NCBI GenBank assembly: GCA_015272325.1
Contig: JACYLU010000038.1
Coordinates: forward strand, 124,001-188,000
From: Synechococcales cyanobacterium C42_A2020_086
Lineage (GTDB): Bacteria; Cyanobacteriota; Cyanobacteriia; Elainellales; Elainellaceae
Reading direction: 5' to 3'
Length of the DNA stretch: 64,000 bases
Shown here one piece after another: positions 56,472-64,000 of the stretch. Position numbers and translations under genes: made by a program. Position 1 is the first letter of the stretch. Each line of letters starts with the position of its first letter. The notes below the pieces were generated by a model. It saw only the letters and a list, made by a program, of their open reading frames with translations, was not told where the DNA came from and ran no database searches.

Positions 56472-57221
56472 TTAAACCTTGCCAAAGCGGCGTTCGCGCT
56501 GTTGATAGGCACAAAGGGCGCGGTGGAATTCGGCACGATCAAAGTCGGGCCAGAGGGTATCGGTAACGTATAGCTCGGCATAGGCAACCTGCCACAGCAA
56601 AAAATTGCTGATCCGCATTTCGCCGCTAGTGCGAATCATCAGATCGGGATCGGAGATGCCGGCCGTATAGAGGTGCCGCTCAAACAGCCTCTCGTCGATC
56701 TCGTCGGGCTGGATCAAGCCCTGCTGCACTTTGTGGGCAATGCTGCGGCAGGCTTGCAGAATCTCTTGGCGGCCGCCGTAGTTGGTTGCTACTGTGAACT
56801 GAATGCCTTGATTGTGGCGGGTCTCTTCCATCGACCGCTCAATTTCGAGCTGAAGGGATTTGGGTAACGCGTGCAGGTTGCCGACAAAGTGAATCCGCAC
56901 GTTCTCTTCCATCATTTCCTGCAGCTCTTGCCGCAGGACACGCTCGAACAAGGTCATGAGAAAATCCACTTCTTCGACCGGACGCCCCCAGTTTTCGGTG
57001 GAAAAGGCGTAGGCGGTTAGGGCCTGCACACCCCAATCTTTGCAGCAGCGCAAAATGTCTTTCAGCACATCCACCCCGCGCCGATGTCCCATAATTCGAG
57101 GCAAGCCCCGCTTTTTGGCCCAGCGCCCATTGCCATCCATAATTACAGCCACATGCTTGGGTAGACGCTCTCGTTCTAGGTCAGCGGGCAACTCTCGCAG
57201 CAGGGTCGGGTTTGGTGTCAT
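56472..57221 (-). CDS. uppS: isoprenyl transferase (undecaprenyl diphosphate synthase)
   Basis: 249 residues. The catalytic [13 protein letters not shown], the [11 protein letters not shown] segment, [12 protein letters not shown] and [19 protein letters not shown] are the cis-prenyltransferase signature. The enzyme makes the C55 lipid carrier for peptidoglycan and polysaccharide. Its ATG overlaps the stop of cdaA (ATGA, 57218-57221), giving a coupled cdaA-uppS pair. Confidence 0.97.
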   Translation of the reverse strand: MTPNPTLLRELPADLERERLPKHVAVIMDGNGRWAKKRGLPRIMGHRRGVDVLKDILRCCKDWGVQALTAYAFSTENWGRPVEEVDFLMTLFERVLRQELQEMMEENVRIHFVGNLHALPKSLQLEIERSMEETRHNQGIQFTVATNYGGRQEILQACRSIAHKVQQGLIQPDEIDERLFERHLYTAGISDPDLMIRTSGEMRISNFLLWQVAYAELYVTDTLWPDFDRAEFHRALCAYQQRERRFGKV

Positions 57222-58123
57222 TTTTTCTCCCGGGAAGCTGATGATTTAACGCCAAAGAGTCGAGCCAAAAACGCGGCCGTTTGCGCTCCCAACTGCCGAC
57301 CCAGGACAGCTTCACGCTCAACGGAATGAGAGAACCGCTCGCGCAGGAGTTCCCTTAGTTTGCTGCTAGTAAGGGGTCGGTTTAGGGTGCCTCGTTCTGC
57401 CAGCGAAATTGACCCTGTTTCTTCTGATACAACCACACAAACGCAATTTTCGATGCGCTCAGTAATTCCCATGGCTGCCCGATGACGAGTTCCCAACTGG
57501 CGAGATGCCGTTCGCTCGGAAATCGGCAAAATTACGCCTGCTGCAATCACTCGCGAACCGCGAATCAAAACGGCTCCGTCATGAAGCAATGTCGTGGTCT
57601 GAAAAATGGTTTGTATCAGCTCTTTAGAAACTTCAGCATTCAATCTAACACCCGGAACGGAAAAATCTCGTTCGTCAATCGGACGATCTGTCTCAAGAAT
57701 CAGTAAAGCTCCTGTGCGATTCTGGGAGAGTTCCTTAACAGCATCGACAATTTCATCAATAACGCTATCGGCTTTTGGAACCGCTTCTCGAGACGGCTGA
57801 AACAGCTGCAAAATCTCGCCCCGCCCAATTTGCTCAAGCAAGCGGCGAAACTCAGCCTGCAAAATCAGCGCCATCGCCACGGCTGAACCAATTACCAGCT
57901 TTTCCAGCACAAAGGTGAGCAGCCGCAATCGTAAGGCACTGCTGAGGGCAGACGCCAGCATCAGAATAATCAGTCCTCGCACCATCCAGAGGGTTCGCCG
58001 CTCGCCAATGATCACCAAAATCATGTAGATCAGCAGCAGCACTGAACCAACATCGATAAGGGGAAGCAGCAAGGACCACGTCCAGCCCAGATTAATCAGC
58101 CATTGCCTTAACTGAGATCCCAT
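57218..58123 (-). CDS. cdaA: diadenylate cyclase (CdaA-type)
   Basis: 301 residues. Three hydrophobic helices occupy about 14-75, then the DAC domain has the catalytic LLHDGAVLI and [10 protein letters not shown] motifs. It makes cyclic di-AMP from ATP, a messenger in potassium, osmotic and day-night control in cyanobacteria. Translationally coupled to uppS downstream. The family layout is the same as in Firmicutes CdaA; no CdaR or GlmM gene is nearby. Confidence 0.95.
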   Translation of the reverse strand: MGSQLRQWLINLGWTWSLLLPLIDVGSVLLLIYMILVIIGERRTLWMVRGLIILMLASALSSALRLRLLTFVLEKLVIGSAVAMALILQAEFRRLLEQIGRGEILQLFQPSREAVPKADSVIDEIVDAVKELSQNRTGALLILETDRPIDERDFSVPGVRLNAEVSKELIQTIFQTTTLLHDGAVLIRGSRVIAAGVILPISERTASRQLGTRHRAAMGITERIENCVCVVVSEETGSISLAERGTLNRPLTSSKLRELLRERFSHSVEREAVLGRQLGAQTAAFLARLFGVKSSASREKK

Positions 58124-58204
58124 TTAATTGACGTTGGTAAACCGTGCGAGTGGAGAAGCAGCAAACGAGTAAAAGCGGAGAAAGAACCAAGAAAGTTTAG
58201 GCGG

Positions 58205-58252
58205 GAAAAAATAGGGAGAAAACAAGCACCTACCATCTTTTGGCTTCTCCCT
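58205..58252 (-). terminator. intrinsic terminator of lysA
   Basis: On the minus strand, AGGGAGAA (58252-58245) and TTCTCCCT (58220-58213) form an 8-bp stem, followed by a run of six T residues. It lies directly after the lysA stop. Confidence 0.75.
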
Positions 58253-58258
58253 GCTGAT

Positions 58259-59668
58259 TTATAACGTAGGATGCAACCGCTGGGGCAGACGATCGTGTTG
58301 AATTAAATCCTGATAGGTTTCCCGTTGCAGGATGATGTTGGCTTCTCCGGCATTGACGAGAACAGCTGCCGGTCGTGCCAAGCGATTATAATTCGAGGCC
58401 ATGCTGTAGTTGTAGGCCCCTGTGGCTAACACCACCAGCGTATCGCCCGGCTGCGTCGGAGGCAGCGTTGTCTGTTTAATCACAATATCGCCCGACTCGC
58501 AGTGCTTTCCGGCAATCGCAACGGTTTCCGTGGCTTCTGCTGACATGCGATTGGCCACAACCGCTCGATACACCGATTGGTAGGTAATCGGACGAGGATT
58601 ATCGGACATGCCGCCATCTACAGTAACGTACGTTCGCACCCCCGGAATCACTTTCTGGCTGCCGATCGTGTAGGCTGTAACGCAGGCCGAACCAATCAGC
58701 GAGCGACCGGGTTCTGCAATCAGCCTCGGCAGGGGCAAATTTTGGCGTTCGCAGGCCTGCACAATGCCTTGGCAGACCACCCGCACCCATTCGTCAATGC
58801 TGGGCGGATCGTCCGATTCGGTATAGCGGATGCCCAGCCCGCCGCCGATATCGAGTTCGCGCACCGGCAGCCCGTACTGTGCGGCTTTACTCATCCACTG
58901 CACCATCACCCCTGCCAAGTCGTGATGGGGTTGCAGCTCAAAAATCTGAGAGCCAATGTGGGCGTGCAGCCCGATGCATTCTAGACTTGGCTGCTGCCTG
59001 ACAAAGGCAAACACCGCATCGAGCTGATCCGGGTCAAAGCCAAACTTACTGTCGAGATGTCCAGTACGGATGTATTCGTGGGTATGGCATTCGATGCCTG
59101 GCGTCAGCCGCAGCAGGATGGGGATTTTCGTTGGCTGCTCCTGACCCCCTGAGCAGAGCTGTGTCAGCGTTTTCAGCTCTAGCCAGTTATCGACGACAAT
59201 ACTGCAGCCCGCATCAATGGCCAGCTGCAGTTCCTCAACGGATTTATTGTTGCCGTGGAAATAAATCGTGTCGGGAGCAACGCCAGCTTGCAGCGCTGTG
59301 TAGAGTTCACCTCCTGAGACTACATCAATGCCCAGCCCCTCTGCAGCCACAATCGCACAGACCGCCAGACAGTTCCAGGCTTTCGAGGCATAGATCACGA
59401 GGGCATCGCCAGGATAGTAGCACTGAAAGGCCTGACGATAGTGGCGGCAAGCAGTCCGTAGGGTGACCTCATCCAGGATGTATAATGGGGAGCCAAAGCG
59501 ATGAACTAACGCCGGCACATCACATCCCCCGATCTCCAAGTGATCCTGCGGATTGAGCCGAGCAGTAAGAGGCAGCAAATATTGATTCGGTGAAGCAGCT
59601 TCAGTGATGGAGCCAGGCAAATATTGACGACCTGAGTTCACTGCACCTGTAACAGGGGTCGATACCAT
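58259..59668 (-). CDS. lysA: diaminopimelate decarboxylase
   Basis: 469 residues. The PLP lysine is in YASKAWNCL; HAHIGSQIFEL, DIGGGLGIRY, LIAEPGRSLIG and HCESGDIV complete the fold-III decarboxylase signature. It makes lysine from meso-diaminopimelate, the last step of the pathway. Length is slightly above the family norm because of about 45 extra N-terminal residues. It is followed by an intrinsic terminator, and is divergent from the acetyltransferase gene. Confidence 0.96.
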   Translation of the reverse strand: MVSTPVTGAVNSGRQYLPGSITEAASPNQYLLPLTARLNPQDHLEIGGCDVPALVHRFGSPLYILDEVTLRTACRHYRQAFQCYYPGDALVIYASKAWNCLAVCAIVAAEGLGIDVVSGGELYTALQAGVAPDTIYFHGNNKSVEELQLAIDAGCSIVVDNWLELKTLTQLCSGGQEQPTKIPILLRLTPGIECHTHEYIRTGHLDSKFGFDPDQLDAVFAFVRQQPSLECIGLHAHIGSQIFELQPHHDLAGVMVQWMSKAAQYGLPVRELDIGGGLGIRYTESDDPPSIDEWVRVVCQGIVQACERQNLPLPRLIAEPGRSLIGSACVTAYTIGSQKVIPGVRTYVTVDGGMSDNPRPITYQSVYRAVVANRMSAEATETVAIAGKHCESGDIVIKQTTLPPTQPGDTLVVLATGAYNYSMASNYNRLARPAAVLVNAGEANIILQRETYQDLIQHDRLPQRLHPTL

Positions 59669-59716
59669 TTCGTTTTATTTATCCTCAACTTTCCCGTGCA
59701 GGCGCGGGTGCGCCCT

Positions 59717-59744
59717 TTGACATGTCTATTCACCAGTGTACAAT
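59717..59744 (+). promoter_or_regulatory. sigma-70-type promoter for the acetyltransferase gene
   Basis: TTGACA (59717-59722) and TACAAT (59739-59744) are separated by 16 bp. The transcript would begin near 59752, which favours the later start of the downstream gene. Confidence 0.65.
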
Positions 59745-59782
59745 TGAGGGCTGTGCATCCTGACTTGAATTTCTTGGCTTCT

Positions 59783-60385
59783 GTGAATTTTCTCACTCTG
59801 CAGCCGCTAACTCCGCCGCTTTTGCCGGCTGTGGTGGATCTCGATCGCCGTTGTCTTGGAGGGCTATGGACACTCGACGGCTATCAACGCGAGTTGGACA
59901 GCCCCAGTAGCGATTTGCTGGTACTGATCAACCTTGCCTCACCTACAATCCCCATTGGGCTAGGCTGCCTCTGGGCCATTGCTGAAGAAGCGCACATTAC
60001 CCTGCTGGCAGTTGACCCAAACTACCGCAGGCAAGGCTTAGGGCAACTGATGCTGTATGCGCTGCTACTCTCGGCATGGCAACGCAAGCTAGAGTGGGCA
60101 ACCTTGGAAGTGCGGATCTCCAATCAGGCAGCGATTCAGCTCTACGAAAAATTTGGGTTTGAGCGAGTCGGGGAACGACGGCGATACTATCAAGACACCG
60201 GAGAAAATGCCCTAATTCTGTGGCGCAAAGGTCTCCAACGCCCCGAGTTCCTCACCGATCTGCAGCAGTGGCAGCAAGCTCTTGCGGCTCAGCTTGCCAA
60301 GACCGGATGGAGTCTGTCGCAACTCTCACATCCGAATTGGCATCCCTCACATTTGGTAAACTCTACGCCCATCCCCTTGACGTAA
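59783..60385 (+). CDS. rimI: GNAT acetyltransferase, RimI-like
   Basis: About 200 residues from a GTG at 59783 (FLTLQPLTPPLL follows). The frame is open upstream to 59696, but the likely promoter lies inside that extension. The acetyl-CoA-binding motif is VDPNYRRQGLGQLML, followed by LEVRISNQAAIQLYEKFGFE, typical of RimI N-acetyltransferases that modify ribosomal protein S18. Other protein-N-acetyltransferase roles are possible. It is 206 bp upstream of clpC on the same strand. Confidence 0.85.
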   Translation: MNFLTLQPLTPPLLPAVVDLDRRCLGGLWTLDGYQRELDSPSSDLLVLINLASPTIPIGLGCLWAIAEEAHITLLAVDPNYRRQGLGQLMLYALLLSAWQRKLEWATLEVRISNQAAIQLYEKFGFERVGERRRYYQDTGENALILWRKGLQRPEFLTDLQQWQQALAAQLAKTGWSLSQLSHPNWHPSHLVNSTPIPLT

Positions 60386-60591
60386 AGCCACTTTTTTCAT
60401 AAGAATTTCCCTTCGGGAGTGAATTGCATTTCCCTAGGCATTCCTTAATTCATGTGATCCTCTGAAACTGTGAGACCCTGTCTTCCCTTCGGAGATCCCT
60501 ACCTCTTCCTTGCTGTTCGTGGATGACAGCTTGAGGATTCTCCTATGCTAAAATCAGCGTACCGGTTCGCACCAGGTGATAAAGGAACGCC

Positions 60592-63069
60592 ATGTTTGAA
60601 CGCTTCACAGAGAAAGCCATTAAGGTGATCATGCTTGCCCAGGAAGAAGCTCGTCGCCTGGGACATAATTTTGTCGGTACAGAGCAGATCCTCCTGGGTC
60701 TGATTGGAGAAGGGACCGGCGTCGCCGCCAAAGTGTTGAAATCCATGGGCGTCAACCTGAAGGATGCCCGGATTGAAGTTGAAAAAATTATTGGTCGGGG
60801 GTCTGGCTTTGTTGCGGTCGAAATTCCATTTACCCCCCGCGCTAAGCGAGTGCTAGAGCTATCCCTGGAGGAAGCTCGCCAGCTTGGGCACAACTACATC
60901 GGTACTGAGCATCTACTGCTGGGATTGATCCGCGAAGGCGAAGGAGTAGCCGCCCGGGTTCTAGAGAATCTGGGTGTTGATCTTTCTAAGGTCAGAACTC
61001 AGGTGATCCGCATGCTGGGTGAAACGGCTGAAGTTTCCGCAGGTGGCAGCCAAGGTCGCACCAAGACCCCTACGTTGGATGAGTTTGGCTCTAACCTGAC
61101 TCAGATGGCCGCCGAAGGCAAGCTTGATCCGGTGGTCGGTCGTCAGAAAGAAATTGAGCGGGTGATCCAAATCCTGGGTCGTCGCACCAAGAACAACCCT
61201 GTGCTGATCGGTGAACCGGGCGTGGGTAAGACCGCAATTGCCGAAGGCTTGGCGCAGCGGATCTCCAACGGCGATGTGCCTGACATTCTGGAGGATAAGC
61301 GAGTTGTCACCCTCGATATTGGTCTTCTCGTGGCGGGCACCAAGTATCGCGGCGAATTTGAAGAGCGCCTGAAGAAAATCATGGATGAGATCCGCCAAGC
61401 CGGGAACGTCATCCTGGTAATTGATGAGGTGCATACCCTAATTGGGGCGGGTGCTGCTGAGGGCGCCATTGATGCGGCAAACATCCTGAAGCCGGCCTTG
61501 GCGCGGGGTGAGCTGCAATGCATTGGCGCAACAACGCTGGATGAGTATCGCAAGCACATCGAGCGCGACGCAGCCCTCGAACGCCGCTTCCAGCCCGTAA
61601 TGGTGGGTGAACCAACCGTGGCGGAAACCATCGAAATTTTGCACGGTCTGCGCGACCGCTACGAGCAGCACCATAAGCTGAAGATCTCTGATGAGGCGCT
61701 AGAAGCTGCTGCCAAACTGTCGGATCGCTATATCTCGGACCGCTACCTGCCCGACAAGGCGATTGACCTAATCGACGAAGCCGGCTCGCGGGTGCGCCTA
61801 ATCAACTCTCAGCTCCCTCCAGCCGCCAAAGAACTCGACAAGGAACTGCGGCAAGTCCTGAAGGAAAAGGATGACGCTGTGCGTTCTCAAGACTTTGATC
61901 GAGCTGGCGAACTGCGTGACCGCGAGATGGAGATCAAAGCCGAGATCCGAGCAATTGCCCAGAACAAGAAGTCGGAATCGGGCGAAGGCGGTGATGACTC
62001 TCCTGAGGTCAACGAAGAGGACATCGCTCAAATCGTCGCCTCCTGGACGGGCATTCCGGTCAACAAGCTGACGGAATCGGAATCCGAGAAGCTGCTGCAC
62101 ATGGAAGACACCCTGCACCAGCGTATGGTGGGTCAGGAAGAAGCGGTGAAGGCCATTTCCCGTGCTATTCGTCGCGCTCGCGTCGGCTTGAAGAACCCCA
62201 ACCGGCCGATCGCCAGCTTTATCTTCTCGGGTCCTACGGGGGTCGGTAAGACGGAATTGGCTAAATCACTGGCAGCCTACTTCTTCGGCTCAGAAGAAGC
62301 CATGATCCGTCTCGACATGTCCGAGTTCATGGAGCGCCATACGGTGTCGAAGCTGATTGGTTCGCCTCCAGGCTACGTCGGCTACAACGAAGGTGGTCAG
62401 CTCACGGAAGCCGTGCGGCGGCGTCCCTACACGGTGGTGCTGTTCGATGAAATCGAGAAGGCTCACCCCGACGTGTTCAATATGCTGCTGCAAATCCTGG
62501 AGGATGGTCGCTTGACTGACGCTAAGGGGCGCACGGTAGACTTCAAGAACACGCTGCTGATCATGACTTCCAACATCGGTTCCAAGGTGATCGAGAAGGG
62601 CGGTGGTGGTCTTGGCTTCGACTTCTCGGGCGAGAATGAAGCCGATGCCCAATACACTCGCATCCGCTCCTTGGTGAACGAAGAATTGAAGCAGTACTTC
62701 CGTCCCGAGTTCCTCAACCGTCTTGATGAGATCATCGTCTTCCGGCAACTCTCGAAGGACGAAGTCAAGAGCATCGGCGATATTCTGCTGCGGGAAGTCT
62801 ACGGACGCCTGCAAGAGCAGCACGGCATCACGTTGCAAGTCACCGAGAAGTTCAAAGATCGCTTGGTGGAAGAGGGCTATAACCCTAGCTACGGGGCTCG
62901 GCCGTTGCGTCGCGCCATCATGCGTCTGCTGGAGGACTCCCTAGCGGAGGAAATTCTCTCGGGTCGCATCAAGTCTGGCGAAACGGCAATTGTGGATGTC
63001 AACGAAGAAGGACAGGTGCAAATTCGTGCGGAGCAAACCCGCGAACTGTTGCCCCAAGCAGCCGAGTAA
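60592..63069 (+). CDS. clpC: ATP-dependent Clp protease ATPase subunit ClpC
   Basis: 825 residues with AAAGGA upstream of the ATG. Two Clp-N repeats (about 1-145) precede the first AAA domain with Walker [10 protein letters not shown] (near 205). The UVR-like middle region ([14 protein letters not shown]) separates it from the second AAA domain with GPTGVGKTE (near 545). The C-terminus is long and Glu/Gln-rich. The protein unfolds substrates for ClpP, with ClpS as an adaptor. It is the HSP100 form essential in cyanobacteria and plastids. A terminator follows. Confidence 0.98.
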   Translation: MFERFTEKAIKVIMLAQEEARRLGHNFVGTEQILLGLIGEGTGVAAKVLKSMGVNLKDARIEVEKIIGRGSGFVAVEIPFTPRAKRVLELSLEEARQLGHNYIGTEHLLLGLIREGEGVAARVLENLGVDLSKVRTQVIRMLGETAEVSAGGSQGRTKTPTLDEFGSNLTQMAAEGKLDPVVGRQKEIERVIQILGRRTKNNPVLIGEPGVGKTAIAEGLAQRISNGDVPDILEDKRVVTLDIGLLVAGTKYRGEFEERLKKIMDEIRQAGNVILVIDEVHTLIGAGAAEGAIDAANILKPALARGELQCIGATTLDEYRKHIERDAALERRFQPVMVGEPTVAETIEILHGLRDRYEQHHKLKISDEALEAAAKLSDRYISDRYLPDKAIDLIDEAGSRVRLINSQLPPAAKELDKELRQVLKEKDDAVRSQDFDRAGELRDREMEIKAEIRAIAQNKKSESGEGGDDSPEVNEEDIAQIVASWTGIPVNKLTESESEKLLHMEDTLHQRMVGQEEAVKAISRAIRRARVGLKNPNRPIASFIFSGPTGVGKTELAKSLAAYFFGSEEAMIRLDMSEFMERHTVSKLIGSPPGYVGYNEGGQLTEAVRRRPYTVVLFDEIEKAHPDVFNMLLQILEDGRLTDAKGRTVDFKNTLLIMTSNIGSKVIEKGGGGLGFDFSGENEADAQYTRIRSLVNEELKQYFRPEFLNRLDEIIVFRQLSKDEVKSIGDILLREVYGRLQEQHGITLQVTEKFKDRLVEEGYNPSYGARPLRRAIMRLLEDSLAEEILSGRIKSGETAIVDVNEEGQVQIRAEQTRELLPQAAE

Positions 63070-63102
63070 GCTGAAATTGCCTGCAACCCTTCGGTTCTAA
63101 AG

Positions 63103-63138
63103 GCGGTGGTAGTTGGATGTTCAGCTACCGCCGTTTTT
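63103..63138 (+). terminator. intrinsic terminator of clpC
   Basis: CGGTGGTAG (63104-63112) and CTACCGCCG (63125-63133) pair with one G-T wobble, followed by TTTTT. Confidence 0.8.
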
Positions 63139-63140
63139 GT

Positions 63141-63225
63141 ATAGTTATTTCGGATAGTTATTTCAGATAGCTACTTCGCATAGTTATTTTAGATAGTCAC
63201 TAGATAGTCACTAGATAGTCACTAG
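63141..63225. repeat. seven tandem units, 13-bp then 11-bp
   Basis: Four copies of a 13-mer like ATAGTTATTTCGG (63141-63192) are followed by three exact copies of ATAGTCACTAG (63193-63225). They fill the space between clpC and ureE. No hairpin is involved. Confidence 0.88.
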
Positions 63226-63246
63226 ACTCTCTCATTCAAACTCTGT

Positions 63247-63792
63247 ATGTCTCTGCGATTTACTCAGCGCCTTGCCGAACCTCATGTTGCGCCGCAACTC
63301 ACCCTTGCTCTGACTGCAGAAGACCGCACTCGCTCCCGCCATTATTTTCAGACTGAAGAAGGGCAAGGCCTCTATTTGCGGCTGCCAAGGGGCACGGTGC
63401 TGCGTCATGGGGATGTACTGCAATCGGAAGATGGAACGACCTATCTGAAAATTGTGGCTAAACCCGAACCTGTGATGATTGTGACGGCTAAAACGCCGCT
63501 GGATTTGCTGCGAGCTGCCTATCATTTGGGCAATCGCCATGTGCCTCTAGAAGTGACAGTGGATTACCTGCGACTATCTCCAGATCCCGTGCTGCAATCG
63601 ATGCTGGAACAGATGGGTTTACAAATTGAAACAGCCATTCTCCCGTTTGAACCGGAAGCAGGAGCCTACGAACGAGCAGAGCTGCATTCCCACTCCCATC
63701 ACCACCACAGCCATGATCACAACCATAATCACAGCCATGATCACGAGTATGCTGCCCCAGCTTCGTCTGATTGCGCTTCCCAGCTGTTCTAA
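63247..63792 (+). CDS. ureE: urease accessory protein UreE
   Basis: 181 residues. It delivers nickel to urease. The N-terminal domain (about 1-75) and C-terminal metal-binding domain ([19 protein letters not shown]) match UreE. The C-terminus has a histidine-rich nickel-binding tail of about 25 residues ([18 protein letters not shown]). It is followed by ureF 49 bp downstream. Confidence 0.95.
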   Translation: MSLRFTQRLAEPHVAPQLTLALTAEDRTRSRHYFQTEEGQGLYLRLPRGTVLRHGDVLQSEDGTTYLKIVAKPEPVMIVTAKTPLDLLRAAYHLGNRHVPLEVTVDYLRLSPDPVLQSMLEQMGLQIETAILPFEPEAGAYERAELHSHSHHHHSHDHNHNHSHDHEYAAPASSDCASQLF

Positions 63793-63840
63793 ATCCCACG
63801 AGATTGAGTTCTTGCTGGGTTTTATTTCAATTTACTGCCA

Positions 63841-64000
63841 ATGGTCGCAAGCAATTCTGCAACCCAATCACTGCTGGCACTGTTGCAATTGGTGAGTCCC
63901 ACGTTGCCAGTAGGAGCCTATACCTATTCCGAGGGGTTGGAAACCTTGGTGCAAACTGCCCAGCTTATCGACGCGACTACTCTGGAGCACTGGTTGACGC
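63841..64000 (+). CDS. ureF: urease accessory protein UreF, 5' part only
   Basis: The ATG at 63841 starts a frame that runs off the right edge. The visible residues SLLALLQLVSPTLPVGAYTY and SEGLETLVQ are the UreF N-terminus. UreF works with UreG and UreD to insert nickel into urease. The rest of the urease genes should lie outside the window. Confidence 0.92.
   Translation, partial: MVASNSATQSLLALLQLVSPTLPVGAYTYSEGLETLVQTAQLIDATTLEHWLT

Overview
The window is chromosomal DNA of a cyanobacterium of moderately high GC. The evidence is the set of families found here: a flavodiiron protein with a C-terminal flavin reductase domain, Ycf34, DUF928, TIGR03792, DUF4330, DUF3611/Tic21-like, DUF3143 next to a J-domain protein, a GUN4-like protein and a PrcA-type calcium-dependent protease. 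Repeated HIP1 octamers (GCGATCGC, for example at 1105, 2367, 6689, 9420, 37461 and 56161) agree. I cannot name the genus with confidence.

Layout. 1-12.7 kb holds a truncated DUF928 protein, a flavodiiron protein, a PsiE-like membrane protein, Mug glycosylase, small cyanobacterial proteins, an FKBP isomerase, an exported Ntn hydrolase overlapping an ABC-2 permease, a zinc dehydrogenase, a small exported triple-repeat protein and the PrcA-like protease. 13.15-20.20 kb is one uninterrupted CRISPR array of 94 repeats and 93 spacers with no cas gene anywhere in the window. The terminal degenerate repeat lies at the right end, so the leader is on the left, next to prcA. 20.2-21.5 kb holds about 750 bp of non-coding DNA with strong RNA hairpins, then a small gene resembling the PrcA propeptide alone. 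21.5-35.5 kb carries serA, a TolC-like channel, DUF3611, a CPBP protease, clpS, an RTX-type protein, a glycosyltransferase, a GUN4-like protein and ileS. 35.7-39.4 kb has two subtilase-family genes in tandem, the second ending in RTX repeats. 39.4-49.3 kb has DUF4330, an M48 protease, wecB, purU, a giant NACHT-type NTPase with pentapeptide repeats, a zinc-ribbon/kinase/WD40 protein and ycf34. 49.6-64 kb is mostly housekeeping: cca, a small basic protein, an FAD oxidoreductase, YaaW-like, J-domain, DUF3143, a PQQ-type sugar dehydrogenase, uppS-cdaA, lysA, a GNAT acetyltransferase, clpC, ureE and the start of ureF.

Themes. Proteolysis is well represented: PrcA, a stand-alone propeptide-like protein, two more subtilases, M48, CPBP, ClpS and ClpC. 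Two RTX-type proteins without signal peptides suggest type I secretion, for which the TolC-like protein is a possible outer-membrane partner. Many intergenic spaces contain perfect short tandem duplications of 11-14 bp. The most interesting places are the CRISPR array with its leader inverted repeats, the hairpin-rich segment and PrcA-propeptide-like gene just beyond the array, and the NACHT-pentapeptide protein.
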